From: an uncultured Christensenellaceae bacterium
GTDB taxonomy: Bacteria; Bacillota; Clostridia; Christensenellales; Borkfalkiaceae
Assembly: GCA_910588465.1 (NCBI GenBank)
Contig: CAJUOP010000007.1
Coordinates: forward strand, 1-64,000
Length of the DNA stretch: 64,000 nt
Reading direction: 5' to 3'
Below are positions 17,060-26,053 of this stretch, piece after piece (positions within the stretch are counted from its first letter, which is position 1; every line of letters begins with the position of its first letter). Position numbers and translations under genes: made by a program. The notes below the pieces were generated by a model, which saw only the letters and a program-made list of their open reading frames with translations, did not search any database and had not been told where the DNA came from.

Positions 17060-17511
17060 TCGTTTTCCTCGCGAAGATTTTTCGCCCTGTCGACGTATAA
17101 GACCCCGTCGAGGTGATCGAGCTCATGGCAGACGGCGCGCGCGAAAAAGCCGCGCGCCACCAGCGAGTATTTATCCCCCTTGCGGTCCTGATATACGATT
17201 TTTACCTTGTCGGGGCGGGTGACCGTCCCCCACTTGCCGCGCACGCTCAGACAGCCCTCTTCGCCCGTCTGCTCGCCCTTTTGCCAGACAAAGAGCGGAT
17301 TGACGAATTCGAAATAGCCCTCCTCCACGTTTACCGCGACCACGCGCTTGGAAACGCCCACCTGCGGCGCGGCAAGCCCCGCGCCCTCCGCCGCAAGCAG
17401 CGTTTCCTTCATATCGTCGAGCAGGACGTTCAGCTCGTTATCGAACGAGGTGACCTGCTCGCATTTCTTTCTGAGGACGGGATCTCCCAACTGTACGATT
17501 TCGCGTATCAT
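17056..17511 (-). CDS. def: Peptide deformylase
   Basis: 151 residues. All three PDF motifs are present: GAGLAAPQVG, EEGCLS and HELDHLDG, with Cys and two His as metal ligands. It removes the N-formyl group from nascent proteins, undoing the step of the adjacent fmt product. It lies nine bases after priA. Confidence 0.97.
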   Translation of the reverse strand: MIREIVQLGDPVLRKKCEQVTSFDNELNVLLDDMKETLLAAEGAGLAAPQVGVSKRVVAVNVEEGYFEFVNPLFVWQKGEQTGEEGCLSVRGKWGTVTRPDKVKIVYQDRKGDKYSLVARGFFARAVCHELDHLDGVLYVDRAKNLREENE

Positions 17512-17520
17512 GATTTTCTC

Positions 17521-19689
17521 CTAACTTAAATTTACGGGATTTTCTTCCACGTAGACCAATGCGTTTTTATATTTCACGGCGGAGCAAACATTGTATATCT
17601 GCTTTAAAATATCCGTCTGCGTCAGCCGCATGAGCACCTGATAGCGGAACTTATTCTGGATCCGCTTGATGGGAGCGTACATTTTATGGAAAAACAAAAA
17701 CTTTTCCGTATGCTCCCGATATATCTTTTCCAACTCGGCGTAAACGGCTTTTAACGCCTCCGCCGCTTCTTTTTCCTTTTCGCCCGTCACCATCACGCGG
17801 ACGATCTTGGCAAAGGGCGGAAACATTCCCGCCGCCCGCATCGAAATTTCGTGGCGGTAAAACCCCTCGTAGTCGTACTTAGCGGCAAAGCGCAGGATAT
17901 AATTTTCGGGATCATAGGTCTGCAATACCACTTCTCCGCGCTCGCTCGCCCGTCCGCTTCTGCCCGCGACTTGCGTAACCAGCTGAAAAGTGCGCTCTCC
18001 GCTGCGGTAATCGGGAAAATGCAGGCTCATATCCGCGTCTAAGATCCCCACCAGCGTAACGGACGGAAAATCGTGCCCCTTGGCGACCATCTGCGTGCCG
18101 ACAAGGATATCCGCCTCGTGCGCGGCAAACTGCTTTAAAATTTTAAAGTGACCCTCTTTCCCGCTCGTCGTGTCGTTGTCCATGCGCAGGATCCGTGCCG
18201 CGGGGTAAAGCTTTTTCAGCTCTCCCACCACCCGCTGGGTGCCCGTGCCCGCAAACGAAAGATGCTTGCCGCCGCAATCGGGACAGCCCGCAAGCGTATG
18301 GTAGCGCGTGCCGCAGTAGTGGCATTTTAAACAGTTTTCCTCGCTGTGATAGGTGAGCGAAACGTCGCAATGTTCGCATTTCGCCACGTAACCGCAATCG
18401 CGGCAAATGACCGTTTGCGAATATCCCCTGCGGTTTAAAAACAAAATCGCCTGCTTTCCGCCGTTTAAACACGCCTCCAACTTTTCGCGAAGGACGGCGG
18501 AAAAGGGAGAGGCGTTGCCGCGGCGAACCTCCCGCCGAAGATCGACGATTTCCACCTGCGGAAGCGGGCGGGCATTGATGCGGTTCGGCAGCGTAACGAG
18601 CGCAAACTCCCCCTCGACCGCCCGACGGTACGTTTCGACGGAGGGCGTCGCGCTCCCCAAAACGAGCTTGCAGCGGTTGTACTGCGCGCGCAGCAGCGCG
18701 ACGTCGAAGGTGTTGTAACGGGGAGAACTCTCGGAGGAATAGCTGCCGTCGTGCTCCTCGTCCACGACGATCAGTCCGATATTTTCAATCGGCGCGAAGA
18801 TTGCCGAACGCGCGCCGACGGCGATCTTCGCGCTGCCCTCGCGCAGCCTCTGCCACTCGTCGAACCGCTCCCCCGCCGAAAGTCCGCTGTGCAAAATGGC
18901 AACGGCGGAGCCGAACCGCGCGCGCAGTTGGGCGAGCATCTGTGGCGTTAAAGAAATTTCGGGCACGAGAAAAATCGCGCTTCTGCCCGCCGCCAGCTCG
19001 CGGGCGATCAGGGTAAGATAAATTTCCGTTTTCCCGCTGCCCGTCACCCCGTGCAACAGAACGACCGTCTTTTCCGTCCCCTCGATCGCTTCCGCCGCGA
19101 CGGACTGGGCGGTAGTCAGCGCACGGGGGGTATATTCCCCGCCTACGCTGCGGTAAGGATCCCGCAAGACCCTGCGCTTTTCCGTTACGGCGATCCCCTT
19201 TTCGCACAGCGCTTTTAACGCGCTCCCGAACCGTTTGTTTAAAAACGCGGTATCCGCCTCGCCGTTCTCCTTTAAAAATTCGTACAGCGCCGCCTGCTGT
19301 TTTGCCGATTTGGAAAAGACGGGCTCCGCCCCCGTAAGGCGGGCAAACGTGCGGTAAGCCTCGCTCACCTTTCCCGTGCGCATTTCCGCGGGCAGGAACA
19401 GCCGAAGCGTAAGTGCGAGCGGACAGCGATAGCGCGCCGCGATTTTTCGGGCGAGCGCCAAACATTCGGGATTGATCGCGGGAAACTCCTCTTCCGTGCG
19501 GAACACCCTTTTCAGCTTGTCCGCGGGCACGTCCGAATGCTCCTTTACGCGCATAACGAAGCCCGTCGCCGCGCTTCTCCCGAAGGGAACGGCAACGCGC
19601 ATACCTGCGGCGAGGCTGTCGTCGCACGCGTAATCGAATATTTTGTCCACGTCGCTGTGGGCGATATCTACGATAACTTCCGCAATCAA
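17521..19689 (-). CDS. priA: Primosomal replication-restart helicase PriA
   Basis: 722 residues. An N-terminal 3'-DNA-binding domain, SF2 Walker A GVTGSGKTEIYL, DEEHD box, and the zinc module with eight cysteines (CRDCGYVAKCEHC ... CLKCHYC ... CPDC). It reloads replication at repaired forks. The start appears to be TTG at 19689 with AGGGG eight bases upstream. coaBC, often found just before priA in Bacillota, is absent; rpoZ precedes instead, with a hairpin between. Confidence 0.95.
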   Translation of the reverse strand: MIAEVIVDIAHSDVDKIFDYACDDSLAAGMRVAVPFGRSAATGFVMRVKEHSDVPADKLKRVFRTEEEFPAINPECLALARKIAARYRCPLALTLRLFLPAEMRTGKVSEAYRTFARLTGAEPVFSKSAKQQAALYEFLKENGEADTAFLNKRFGSALKALCEKGIAVTEKRRVLRDPYRSVGGEYTPRALTTAQSVAAEAIEGTEKTVVLLHGVTGSGKTEIYLTLIARELAAGRSAIFLVPEISLTPQMLAQLRARFGSAVAILHSGLSAGERFDEWQRLREGSAKIAVGARSAIFAPIENIGLIVVDEEHDGSYSSESSPRYNTFDVALLRAQYNRCKLVLGSATPSVETYRRAVEGEFALVTLPNRINARPLPQVEIVDLRREVRRGNASPFSAVLREKLEACLNGGKQAILFLNRRGYSQTVICRDCGYVAKCEHCDVSLTYHSEENCLKCHYCGTRYHTLAGCPDCGGKHLSFAGTGTQRVVGELKKLYPAARILRMDNDTTSGKEGHFKILKQFAAHEADILVGTQMVAKGHDFPSVTLVGILDADMSLHFPDYRSGERTFQLVTQVAGRSGRASERGEVVLQTYDPENYILRFAAKYDYEGFYRHEISMRAAGMFPPFAKIVRVMVTGEKEKEAAEALKAVYAELEKIYREHTEKFLFFHKMYAPIKRIQNKFRYQVLMRLTQTDILKQIYNVCSAVKYKNALVYVEENPVNLS

Positions 19690-19717
19690 ATGTATATCCC
19701 CTGAGATTTTAACGACA

Positions 19718-19745
19718 AAATCAGCCCCGCGGACGGGGCTGATTT
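19718..19745 (-). terminator. Hairpin between rpoZ and priA (terminator or attenuator)
   Basis: AAATCAGCCCCG pairs with CGGGGCTGATTT around four bases, followed by TTTTG on the minus strand. It overlaps the rpoZ stop. Since priA lacks an evident promoter of its own, this may act as a partial terminator that lowers expression of the downstream genes. Confidence 0.7.
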
Positions 19746-19966
19746 CAATCTTTCGCGCTCTTTACTCTTCCGCCGATCACGTCCTGACAAGCGAGCAAAA
19801 TTTCTTTTTTCTTGCCGGGAAGCTCGGTCGCGCCCGTCGACTGCATCTGCTCGATGATCTGACGCGTGCGCTTGGATACCACCACGCAAAGCTCGTATCT
19901 GCTTACGGGTTCCTCTTCCGTGCCCAGCTTTCTGATCAAAGCATCTACCGAAGGTTCGTTAATCAT
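19745..19966 (-). CDS. rpoZ: DNA-directed RNA polymerase omega subunit
   Basis: 73 residues from the ATG at 19966, preceded by AAGGAG. Contains PSVDALIRKLGTEEEPVSRYELCVVVSKRTRQI, the omega signature region with the conserved RY-L-V-KR pattern. Omega binds the RpoC subunit and aids polymerase assembly. It follows yicC after 44 bp; gmk, which usually sits between them, is not here. Confidence 0.93.
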   Translation of the reverse strand: MINEPSVDALIRKLGTEEEPVSRYELCVVVSKRTRQIIEQMQSTGATELPGKKKEILLACQDVIGGRVKSAKD

Positions 19967-20010
19967 GTTTGTTTCTGTCTCCTTTCGTTCTTTTATAAAA
20001 ACCGTTTTGG

Positions 20011-20883
20011 TTATTCCAGATTCTGAATTTGCTCGCGTACTTTTTCGATTTCGTTTTTCATTTCGAGCGCGTACGCCGTGACCTGCGCGTCGTTGCTCTT
20101 GCTGCAAATCGTATTGCACTCGCGGTTGAATTCCTGAACCAGAAAATCGAGCTTTCTGCCCACGTACTCCTCCGCGCAGATTTTATAAAACTCTCCCACG
20201 TGCGAACGCAGACGGGTAAGCTCTTCGTCGATATTGCATTTATCGGCAAACACGGCGGCTTCGGTCAAAATCCTGCTTTCGTCCACCTTGCCGCCCAAAA
20301 ACTCGTTCATGCGTTCGGTGATCCGCTTGCGGTATTCCTCCGCCACGAGCGGCGCGCGCTCCGCGATCTTCTCCCGCAAAGAATCTATCGTTTTCATACG
20401 GAAGAGCAGATCCTCTTTCAGCCGTACGCCCTCGGCAAGACGCATCGCCTTTAATCCCTCGATGGCATCCTTTAACGCCGCGATCAGCGCCGATGAGAGC
20501 ACCTCGTCCGCGCCCTCCTTTTCCTCCGCCTTCACCACGTCGGGCAAGCGCAGAAAAAAGGAAACGGAGGTATCGTCCGTAAGCGCGGGAACGGCGGATT
20601 TTATTTCCTTTGCGGCGTTCGCATACGCCTTTACCGCGCCCGTATCCACGTAAAAGCTTTTCGCAGCCTCGCGCTTATCCGTAAAGGACACGAACACGTC
20701 GATATGTCCGCGCGAAACACGCTCGCGGAGAACGGAGCGAATTTGCTCTTCGTAACCGAGAAAAACTCTGGGGCACTTTACGCTAAGGTCCAAAAAGCGG
20801 TTGTTCACCGACTTTAACTCGACCGTAAGCTCCACGCCGTCCGCGCGATATTCGCCCTTGCCGTACCCCGTCATGCTAAACAT
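20011..20883 (-). CDS. YicC/YloC family endoribonuclease
   Basis: 290 residues. Typical YicC ends: MFSMTGYGKGEYRADG at the N-terminus with ELKSVNNRFLDLSVKCPR, and EEL-RL-SH...GRKLDFLVQEFNRECNTICSKSND near the C-terminus. Family members are endoribonucleases with a role in RNA turnover. It heads the long operon and has a strong promoter. Confidence 0.95.
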   Translation of the reverse strand: MFSMTGYGKGEYRADGVELTVELKSVNNRFLDLSVKCPRVFLGYEEQIRSVLRERVSRGHIDVFVSFTDKREAAKSFYVDTGAVKAYANAAKEIKSAVPALTDDTSVSFFLRLPDVVKAEEKEGADEVLSSALIAALKDAIEGLKAMRLAEGVRLKEDLLFRMKTIDSLREKIAERAPLVAEEYRKRITERMNEFLGGKVDESRILTEAAVFADKCNIDEELTRLRSHVGEFYKICAEEYVGRKLDFLVQEFNRECNTICSKSNDAQVTAYALEMKNEIEKVREQIQNLE

Positions 20884-20932
20884 AAAACCCCCGTCAAAGC
20901 GGAAATCCCCGCGCGCAAACTATTACGTATAA

Positions 20933-20961
20933 ATTATATCACAGCGGCGAAAAAATTTCAA
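20933..20961 (-). promoter_or_regulatory. Sigma-A promoter of the yicC-rpoZ-priA operon
   Basis: TTGAAA (20956-20961), a 17-bp spacer and a perfect TATAAT (20933-20938) on the minus strand. The -35 overlaps the last codons of ligA. Confidence 0.88.
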
Positions 20962-22904
20962 GCGTTTTTACCCAAACGTTTTAAAAACTCCGCCTCGTCG
21001 ATGACGGGAATCCCCGCCTTTTGCGCCTTGGCAAGCTTGCTGCCCGCCTTGTCTCCCGCCACCACCAAATTCGTTTTGGAGGTGACCGCGCTTTGCGCCG
21101 TTCCGCCCTGCTCCTCGATCAGCTTTTGCGCCTCGGGACGGGAAAGGGATAAAAGACTGCCCGTAAGCACTACGTTTAACCCCGCAAACGCGCCCTGCGT
21201 CCGCTTTTCCTTGGCGAACGGCGTTACGCCCAGCGAATAGAGCCGTTCTATCTCCGCTCTGTTCTCTTCGTCCGCAAAATAATTCAAAATGGCGTTCGCC
21301 GTAATTTCGCCGATGTTTTCGAGCGCGACAAGTTTTTCTTTATCGAGCGCGGCAATCGCTTCCACGCTGCCGAACTCCGCCAGATCGCGCGCGGCGACCC
21401 GTCCGATCCCGCCGATGCCGATGGCGTATATAAACCTGTCGAGCGGGATATTTTTGCTCTTTTCGATCGCCGAAAGCAAGTTGTTGATTTTTTTCTTTTG
21501 AAAGCCCTCCAAGCCTCGAAAGCTCTCTGCCGTGAGGGTGTACAAATCGGAAAACTTCGTCACGTTCCGCTGCGCGAGCAGCAAAGTAAGGGTCGCCTCG
21601 CTCATTCCCTCCACGTCGGCGGCGTTCTTGGAGCAGTAATGCGTAAGCTTTTGCACCAGCCGCGGCGGACAGTGCGGGTTGGAGCAAAACAGATTCGCGC
21701 CCGTCTCCTCCACCGCGCTCCCGCAGAACGGGCAGATTGCGGGCTTTTCTACGGGAATACTCCCTTCCGTATGCTTCACCGCGCCCAAAATTTCGGGGAT
21801 CACCTCGTTGGAGCGGCGCACCAGCACGCGCGAATTGATCTTCACGTCCTTGCGCATGAGGTCGCCGAAGTTGTTCAAGGTGGCGCGGCGCACCGTCGCG
21901 CCCGCCAGTTCCACGGGCTCGATTTCCGCCAAAGGCGTCAGCTTGCCCGTGCGCCCCACCTGCCAGACGACGTTTAACACCGTGCTCTCCGCCTCCTCCG
22001 CCTCGAACTTATAGGCGATCGCCCAGCGGGGGAATTTATCCGTGTAGCCCATGGCGGCGCGCAGCTCTTCGCTGTTCGCCTTTATCACCGCGCCGTCCGT
22101 CAGCACGTCTAATTTTTTGCGCTCTATCTCTATCTCGTCGATCGCGGCTTTCACCTCTTCTCCGCTTTTACAAACCTTGAAATACGGAAAAGTTTTAAAG
22201 CCCTCTCTGCGCAAAAATTCCATGGCTTCGGTCTGCGAAGCGACGGGCGATTCGCTCATATAATTCACGTCGTAAAACAAAATTTCGGGCTTGCGGGCGG
22301 CGGTCGCCTTGGGGTCGAGATTTCGGATCGCCCCCGCCGCGGCGTTACGCGCGTTCTTTAACGGCTCGTCCGGATGAGCGCGGTTATACTCTTCCAACAC
22401 GGAAAGACGGATGATCGCCTCGCCCCGCACTTCGAGCAAGCCGCGATAGGAAATTTTTAACGGAAAGCTCTTTACGGTAAGCGCCTGCGCCGTTACGTCC
22501 TCGCCGTCCGTACCGTTGCCGCGGGTCGCGGCGCGCACGAATTCGCCGTTCTCGTACGTTAAACAGACCGTAAGTCCGTCGAACTTATATTCCACCGTAT
22601 AGTCGGTGGGGATTTCCGCCTTTTGCACGCGCGTAAAAAACGCCGTAAGCTCGTCGTCCGTTACCGCCTTATCCAGACTGTACAGGCGGGCGATATGCGT
22701 GTGACGTTCGAACGCCTTCACGGGCTCCCCGCCCACGCGGCGGGTGGGCGATTCGGGAAGAACAACCCCGCTCTCCCGCTCGAGCGTTAACAGCTCGTCG
22801 TACAGCCTGTCGTATTCCCTGTCCGGCACGCTGGGATCGTCGAGCACGTAGTATTCGTAAGCCCAGCGGTTGAGTATTTCGCACAGTTCGCGCTGTCTGT
22901 CCAT
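20958..22904 (-). CDS. ligA: NAD-dependent DNA ligase
   Basis: 648 residues, close to the usual 660-670. Ia NAD domain at the N-terminus (YYVLDDPSVPDREYD), adenylation motif EYKFDGL with the nucleotidyl lysine, four-Cys zinc finger (CPFC...CSNPHC), helix-hairpin-helix repeats and a C-terminal BRCT domain (about 570-648). It seals nicks in replication and repair. It lies ten bases after pcrA with GAGGG before the ATG, the usual pcrA-ligA pair. Confidence 0.98.
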   Translation of the reverse strand: MDRQRELCEILNRWAYEYYVLDDPSVPDREYDRLYDELLTLERESGVVLPESPTRRVGGEPVKAFERHTHIARLYSLDKAVTDDELTAFFTRVQKAEIPTDYTVEYKFDGLTVCLTYENGEFVRAATRGNGTDGEDVTAQALTVKSFPLKISYRGLLEVRGEAIIRLSVLEEYNRAHPDEPLKNARNAAAGAIRNLDPKATAARKPEILFYDVNYMSESPVASQTEAMEFLRREGFKTFPYFKVCKSGEEVKAAIDEIEIERKKLDVLTDGAVIKANSEELRAAMGYTDKFPRWAIAYKFEAEEAESTVLNVVWQVGRTGKLTPLAEIEPVELAGATVRRATLNNFGDLMRKDVKINSRVLVRRSNEVIPEILGAVKHTEGSIPVEKPAICPFCGSAVEETGANLFCSNPHCPPRLVQKLTHYCSKNAADVEGMSEATLTLLLAQRNVTKFSDLYTLTAESFRGLEGFQKKKINNLLSAIEKSKNIPLDRFIYAIGIGGIGRVAARDLAEFGSVEAIAALDKEKLVALENIGEITANAILNYFADEENRAEIERLYSLGVTPFAKEKRTQGAFAGLNVVLTGSLLSLSRPEAQKLIEEQGGTAQSAVTSKTNLVVAGDKAGSKLAKAQKAGIPVIDEAEFLKRLGKNA

Positions 22905-22914
22905 AAATTAACCC

Positions 22915-25227
22915 TCAGTCGAGTATTTCAAGCGGGGCGAGCGCCGCCGCCAAGTCCTTATTGCCCGCCTTTTCGAAGTGAACGGTAACGATGAGGTTTC
23001 CCTCCTGCCCGCGCATGGCAACCACGAATCCGTCGCCGAAGCGCGCGTGCCGCACCCTCGTCCCTACTTTAAAGCCGTCCACCGCCTTACGCTGGGGGGC
23101 GGGTGCGGGCGCCGCGCTCATCGCGCTTCCCGCACGGAACGCGGGTTTTTCGGAGGAGCCTCCGAACGTGCGCATAGGCGATTCGCTCTCCCTGCTCCCC
23201 GAATACGTCCCCACCCGCTTGGGCGCGGAGGAAAAGCCGCCGCCGAAGCTTCCCCTTGCGGAGTAACCCGAGCCGATGGCATAATTTCCGTAACCGCCGT
23301 AAGCGGACACGCGCGGCTGCGTTTTGGGGAGCGGAAGCAGATCCTTTAATTCCTCCACAAACTGCGAACGCACGGTAAGCTCGCGCCTGCCGTATAGGTA
23401 ACGGCTCTTGGAACGGGTAAGCCACAGCCTTTGCTTGGCGCGCGTAATGGCGACGTACATCAGCCTGCGCTCCTCCTCGATCGCCGCCGAATCTCCCACG
23501 GCGCGCGAGGTGGGCATTATATTTTCCTCCAACCCGCACAGGAACACGTTTTCGAATTCCAGCCCCTTCACCGCGTGAATGGTGGCGATCGTCACGTAGT
23601 CGCCGTCGTCCATCTCGTCCGTGTCCGAATAGAGCGTGATTTGCTGTAAATAATCGGAAAGGGTCGCGTCCGCGTTCATGCGAACGAATTCGTCTACGGA
23701 ATTCTGAAATTCGTCGATGTTCGCGCGGCGGGAAACGCTTTCGTCCGAATCGTCGGCGTACATCTCGTACATACCCGAGGTCTTTACCAAATAGGAGGTA
23801 AGCAGATTCACGGACATATCCTGCGCGCGGATGACCAGATCCTTGATAAAGTCGCCGAACGATTGCAATTTGGCTTTGGTCCCCGCGTTGAAGGGAAGCT
23901 GCGCGCTGTCCAGCACGGCGTCGTACAGCGAAAGCTCCTCCCGCTCGGCATATTCCATAAGCGTTTGCAAGGTCCTCTCGCCGATGCCGCGCTTGGGCAC
24001 GTTGATCACGCGCAGCACCGCCTCGCTGTCGAACGGATTGGCGCAGATGCGCAGATAGGCGAGAATGTCTTTCACTTCCTTCCGCTCAAAGAACTTAAAG
24101 CCGCCGAATACCTTGTAGCTGATGCCGTATTTGGTAAACTCCTGCTCGTAAGCGCGGGTAAGCGCGTTTATCCGCATTAAAACCGCGAATTCCGAAAGTC
24201 TGTGTCCCTGCCGCACCAGCTCGGAGATGAGCCGCGCCGCATACAGCGCTTCGCCCGTCTCCTCCTCCGCCTCGTAATATACGGGCGGAACGCCGTCCGC
24301 GTTCTCCGTCCAAAGCTCCTTGCCCTTGCGCCGCTTGTTATGCGAAATGGCGGCGTTTGCCAACGAAAGGATCGCCTTGGTGGAACGGTAATTGCGTTGC
24401 AGCTTATAAATTTTCGCGTTGGGATACACGCGTTCGAAGCCTAAAATATTTTCGATTTTCGCGCCGCGCCAGCCGTAAATGGACTGGTCGTCGTCGCCGA
24501 CCGCAAACAAATTTCCGTGCACCGAGGCAAGCATACGGATAATTTCGAACTGCACCTCGTTGGTGTCCTGAAACTCGTCCACGTGAATATAGCGGAATCT
24601 GCCCGAAAGATATTCGCGCGCCTCCTTATCTTCCGCCAAAAGATTGCGCGCTTCGGTGAGTAAATCGTCGAAATCGAGCGCGTTGTTCTGCTTTAAATGG
24701 CGTGAATAGGTGCGGTAAACGTTCACGGCGTCCTGCACGTTGCGCTCGTGGGAGTTTCTGCGCAGATATTCGTCGGGGTCCAGCCCCAGCATTTTGGCGT
24801 TGGAGATATGCCACTTTACCGATTTTAACAGTCCCTCATCGTCGGCGAGCCCGCACTCCTTGAACGCCTGCTTAATCACGGCGGAACGCTCCGTTTCCGA
24901 ATAAATGGAGAAGTTTTCGTTCAGCCCCCGCTTTTCGGGAAACATTCTTAAAATCTTTACGCACATGGAGTGAATGGTGCAAACCCACATCTGTTCCGCG
25001 TCCGTCATGGCGTTCAGCCGCTCGCGCATTTCGTTGGCGGCTTTGTTGGTAAATGTGATCGCCAGAATGTTCTGCGGAAGCACGCGCTTTTCCTCGATGA
25101 GATAGGCGATACGCGCGGTTAAAACGCGGGTCTTTCCGCTCCCCGCGCCCGCAAGAACCAATACCGCGCCCTCGGTATCGAGGACGGGTCCGTTCTGTTC
25201 TTCGTTCAGTGACAATAGCTCGTTCAT
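22915..25227 (-). CDS. pcrA: ATP-dependent DNA helicase PcrA/UvrD
   Basis: 770 residues. SF1A helicase: GAGSGKTRVLTARIAYLI Walker A, DEFQDTN motif II, GDDDQSIYGWRGA, YRST, and VAITRAKQRL. A low-complexity Gly/Ser/Ala linker (about 665-720) precedes a C-terminal Tudor-like segment (VRHARFGDGFVVA), typical of PcrA, which binds RNA polymerase. The ATG has no Shine-Dalgarno sequence and lies eight bases from a TATAAT box, so the message may be leaderless. Confidence 0.96.
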   Translation of the reverse strand: MNELLSLNEEQNGPVLDTEGAVLVLAGAGSGKTRVLTARIAYLIEEKRVLPQNILAITFTNKAANEMRERLNAMTDAEQMWVCTIHSMCVKILRMFPEKRGLNENFSIYSETERSAVIKQAFKECGLADDEGLLKSVKWHISNAKMLGLDPDEYLRRNSHERNVQDAVNVYRTYSRHLKQNNALDFDDLLTEARNLLAEDKEAREYLSGRFRYIHVDEFQDTNEVQFEIIRMLASVHGNLFAVGDDDQSIYGWRGAKIENILGFERVYPNAKIYKLQRNYRSTKAILSLANAAISHNKRRKGKELWTENADGVPPVYYEAEEETGEALYAARLISELVRQGHRLSEFAVLMRINALTRAYEQEFTKYGISYKVFGGFKFFERKEVKDILAYLRICANPFDSEAVLRVINVPKRGIGERTLQTLMEYAEREELSLYDAVLDSAQLPFNAGTKAKLQSFGDFIKDLVIRAQDMSVNLLTSYLVKTSGMYEMYADDSDESVSRRANIDEFQNSVDEFVRMNADATLSDYLQQITLYSDTDEMDDGDYVTIATIHAVKGLEFENVFLCGLEENIMPTSRAVGDSAAIEEERRLMYVAITRAKQRLWLTRSKSRYLYGRRELTVRSQFVEELKDLLPLPKTQPRVSAYGGYGNYAIGSGYSARGSFGGGFSSAPKRVGTYSGSRESESPMRTFGGSSEKPAFRAGSAMSAAPAPAPQRKAVDGFKVGTRVRHARFGDGFVVAMRGQEGNLIVTVHFEKAGNKDLAAALAPLEILD

Positions 25228-25235
25228 ACGCGGAT

Positions 25236-25264
25236 ATTATATCATATCCGAGGCGAAATATCAA
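25236..25264 (-). promoter_or_regulatory. Sigma-A promoter of pcrA-ligA
   Basis: TTGATA (25259-25264), a 17-bp spacer and TATAAT (25236-25241) on the minus strand. Only eight bases separate the -10 from the pcrA ATG. Confidence 0.85.
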
Positions 25265-25296
25265 GTTAATGCGCGCACTTTATCGGGCGAAAAAAT

Positions 25297-25689
25297 TCAA
25301 ACCCTGCCCTTCCACTCGAATTCGTACTCGCGCTTAAAACGTTCGAGCGCGCGCAGATACTTTTCGGACAAATCGAGCGTATAGCGCTGCTTGTCCGCAT
25401 AAGAAAGCGTAGCGTAATACTCCTTGTCCGTCAGCCGTCCGATGGCGTCGGAGACCTCTCCCTCCGAAAGAAGCAGGTCGCGGACGCGCAAATAAAAATC
25501 GTCCTGCACCTCGCCCTTTATCTGCGTGGAGACCTTTTCGGCAAAATACCGTTCCATTTTGCTTTCGTTAATGCCCTGCTCTTTGGCATGCGCCTTTTCG
25601 CTTACCAGCCGTTCCTCGCACTGCTGCCAGAATCCTTTTTTCATGCGTGTTTTCGCCTCTTTTGCAAGCGTTTTTAACGAACGTTCCAT
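25297..25689 (-). CDS. Uncharacterised helical protein
   Basis: 130 residues, not recognised. Predicted all-alpha and highly charged (many K, R, E), with no cysteine pair, signal or membrane segment. A strong ribosome binding site (GGGAGG) seven bases before the ATG supports a real gene. It sits downstream of rpsU, beyond a terminator-like hairpin. It is not YqeY, the usual rpsU neighbour in Bacillota: the length is similar, but I see none of that family's pattern. Confidence 0.75.
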   Translation of the reverse strand: MERSLKTLAKEAKTRMKKGFWQQCEERLVSEKAHAKEQGINESKMERYFAEKVSTQIKGEVQDDFYLRVRDLLLSEGEVSDAIGRLTDKEYYATLSYADKQRYTLDLSEKYLRALERFKREYEFEWKGRV

Positions 25690-25727
25690 GATAGGACCTC
25701 CCGCGTTCTTTCGACAATTTTTGCAAA

Positions 25728-25758
25728 AAAAATCCGCAACTTACCGTTACGGATTTTT
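25728..25758 (-). terminator. Terminator after rpsU
   Basis: AAAAATCCG pairs with CGGATTTTT around a 13-nt loop, directly after the rpsU stop, with a T-rich tail on the minus strand. Confidence 0.75.
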
Positions 25759-25760
25759 CG

Positions 25761-25937
25761 TTAGTTTCTGCTTCTCTTTCTCGCCGCTTCCGCTTTCTTT
25801 CTCTTTTTTACGGAAGGCTTCTCGTAAAATTCTTTCTTGCGAAGATCGCCGATGATGCCGTCGCGCGAGCATTTTCTTTTAAAACGGCGCAGCGCGCTCT
25901 CCAAATTCTCGGTATCGCCAACTTTAATGGTAGACAT
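25761..25937 (-). CDS. rpsU: 30S ribosomal protein S21
   Basis: 58 residues. STIKVGDTENLESALRRFKRKCSRDGI and a very basic C-terminal tail (KKRKKAEAARKRSRN) are diagnostic. The ATG at 25937 is ten bases after GGAGG; an in-frame TTG three codons upstream is the less likely start. It has its own strong promoter. Confidence 0.97.
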   Translation of the reverse strand: MSTIKVGDTENLESALRRFKRKCSRDGIIGDLRKKEFYEKPSVKKRKKAEAARKRSRN

Positions 25938-25979
25938 TCTGTTCAACCCTCCTTCGCCGCAGCACTTAGTAACTATGCC

Positions 25980-26008
25980 ATTATAACAAATGCTTTGTTG
26001 TCTGTCAA
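25980..26008 (-). promoter_or_regulatory. Consensus sigma-A promoter of rpsU
   Basis: TTGACA (26003-26008), a 17-bp spacer and TATAAT (25980-25985): both hexamers are perfect consensus on the minus strand. Confidence 0.95.
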
Positions 26009-26053
26009 ATTTTTTACGCGCCGATTCGGATATTTTTCGGAAGAATTTTCAAT

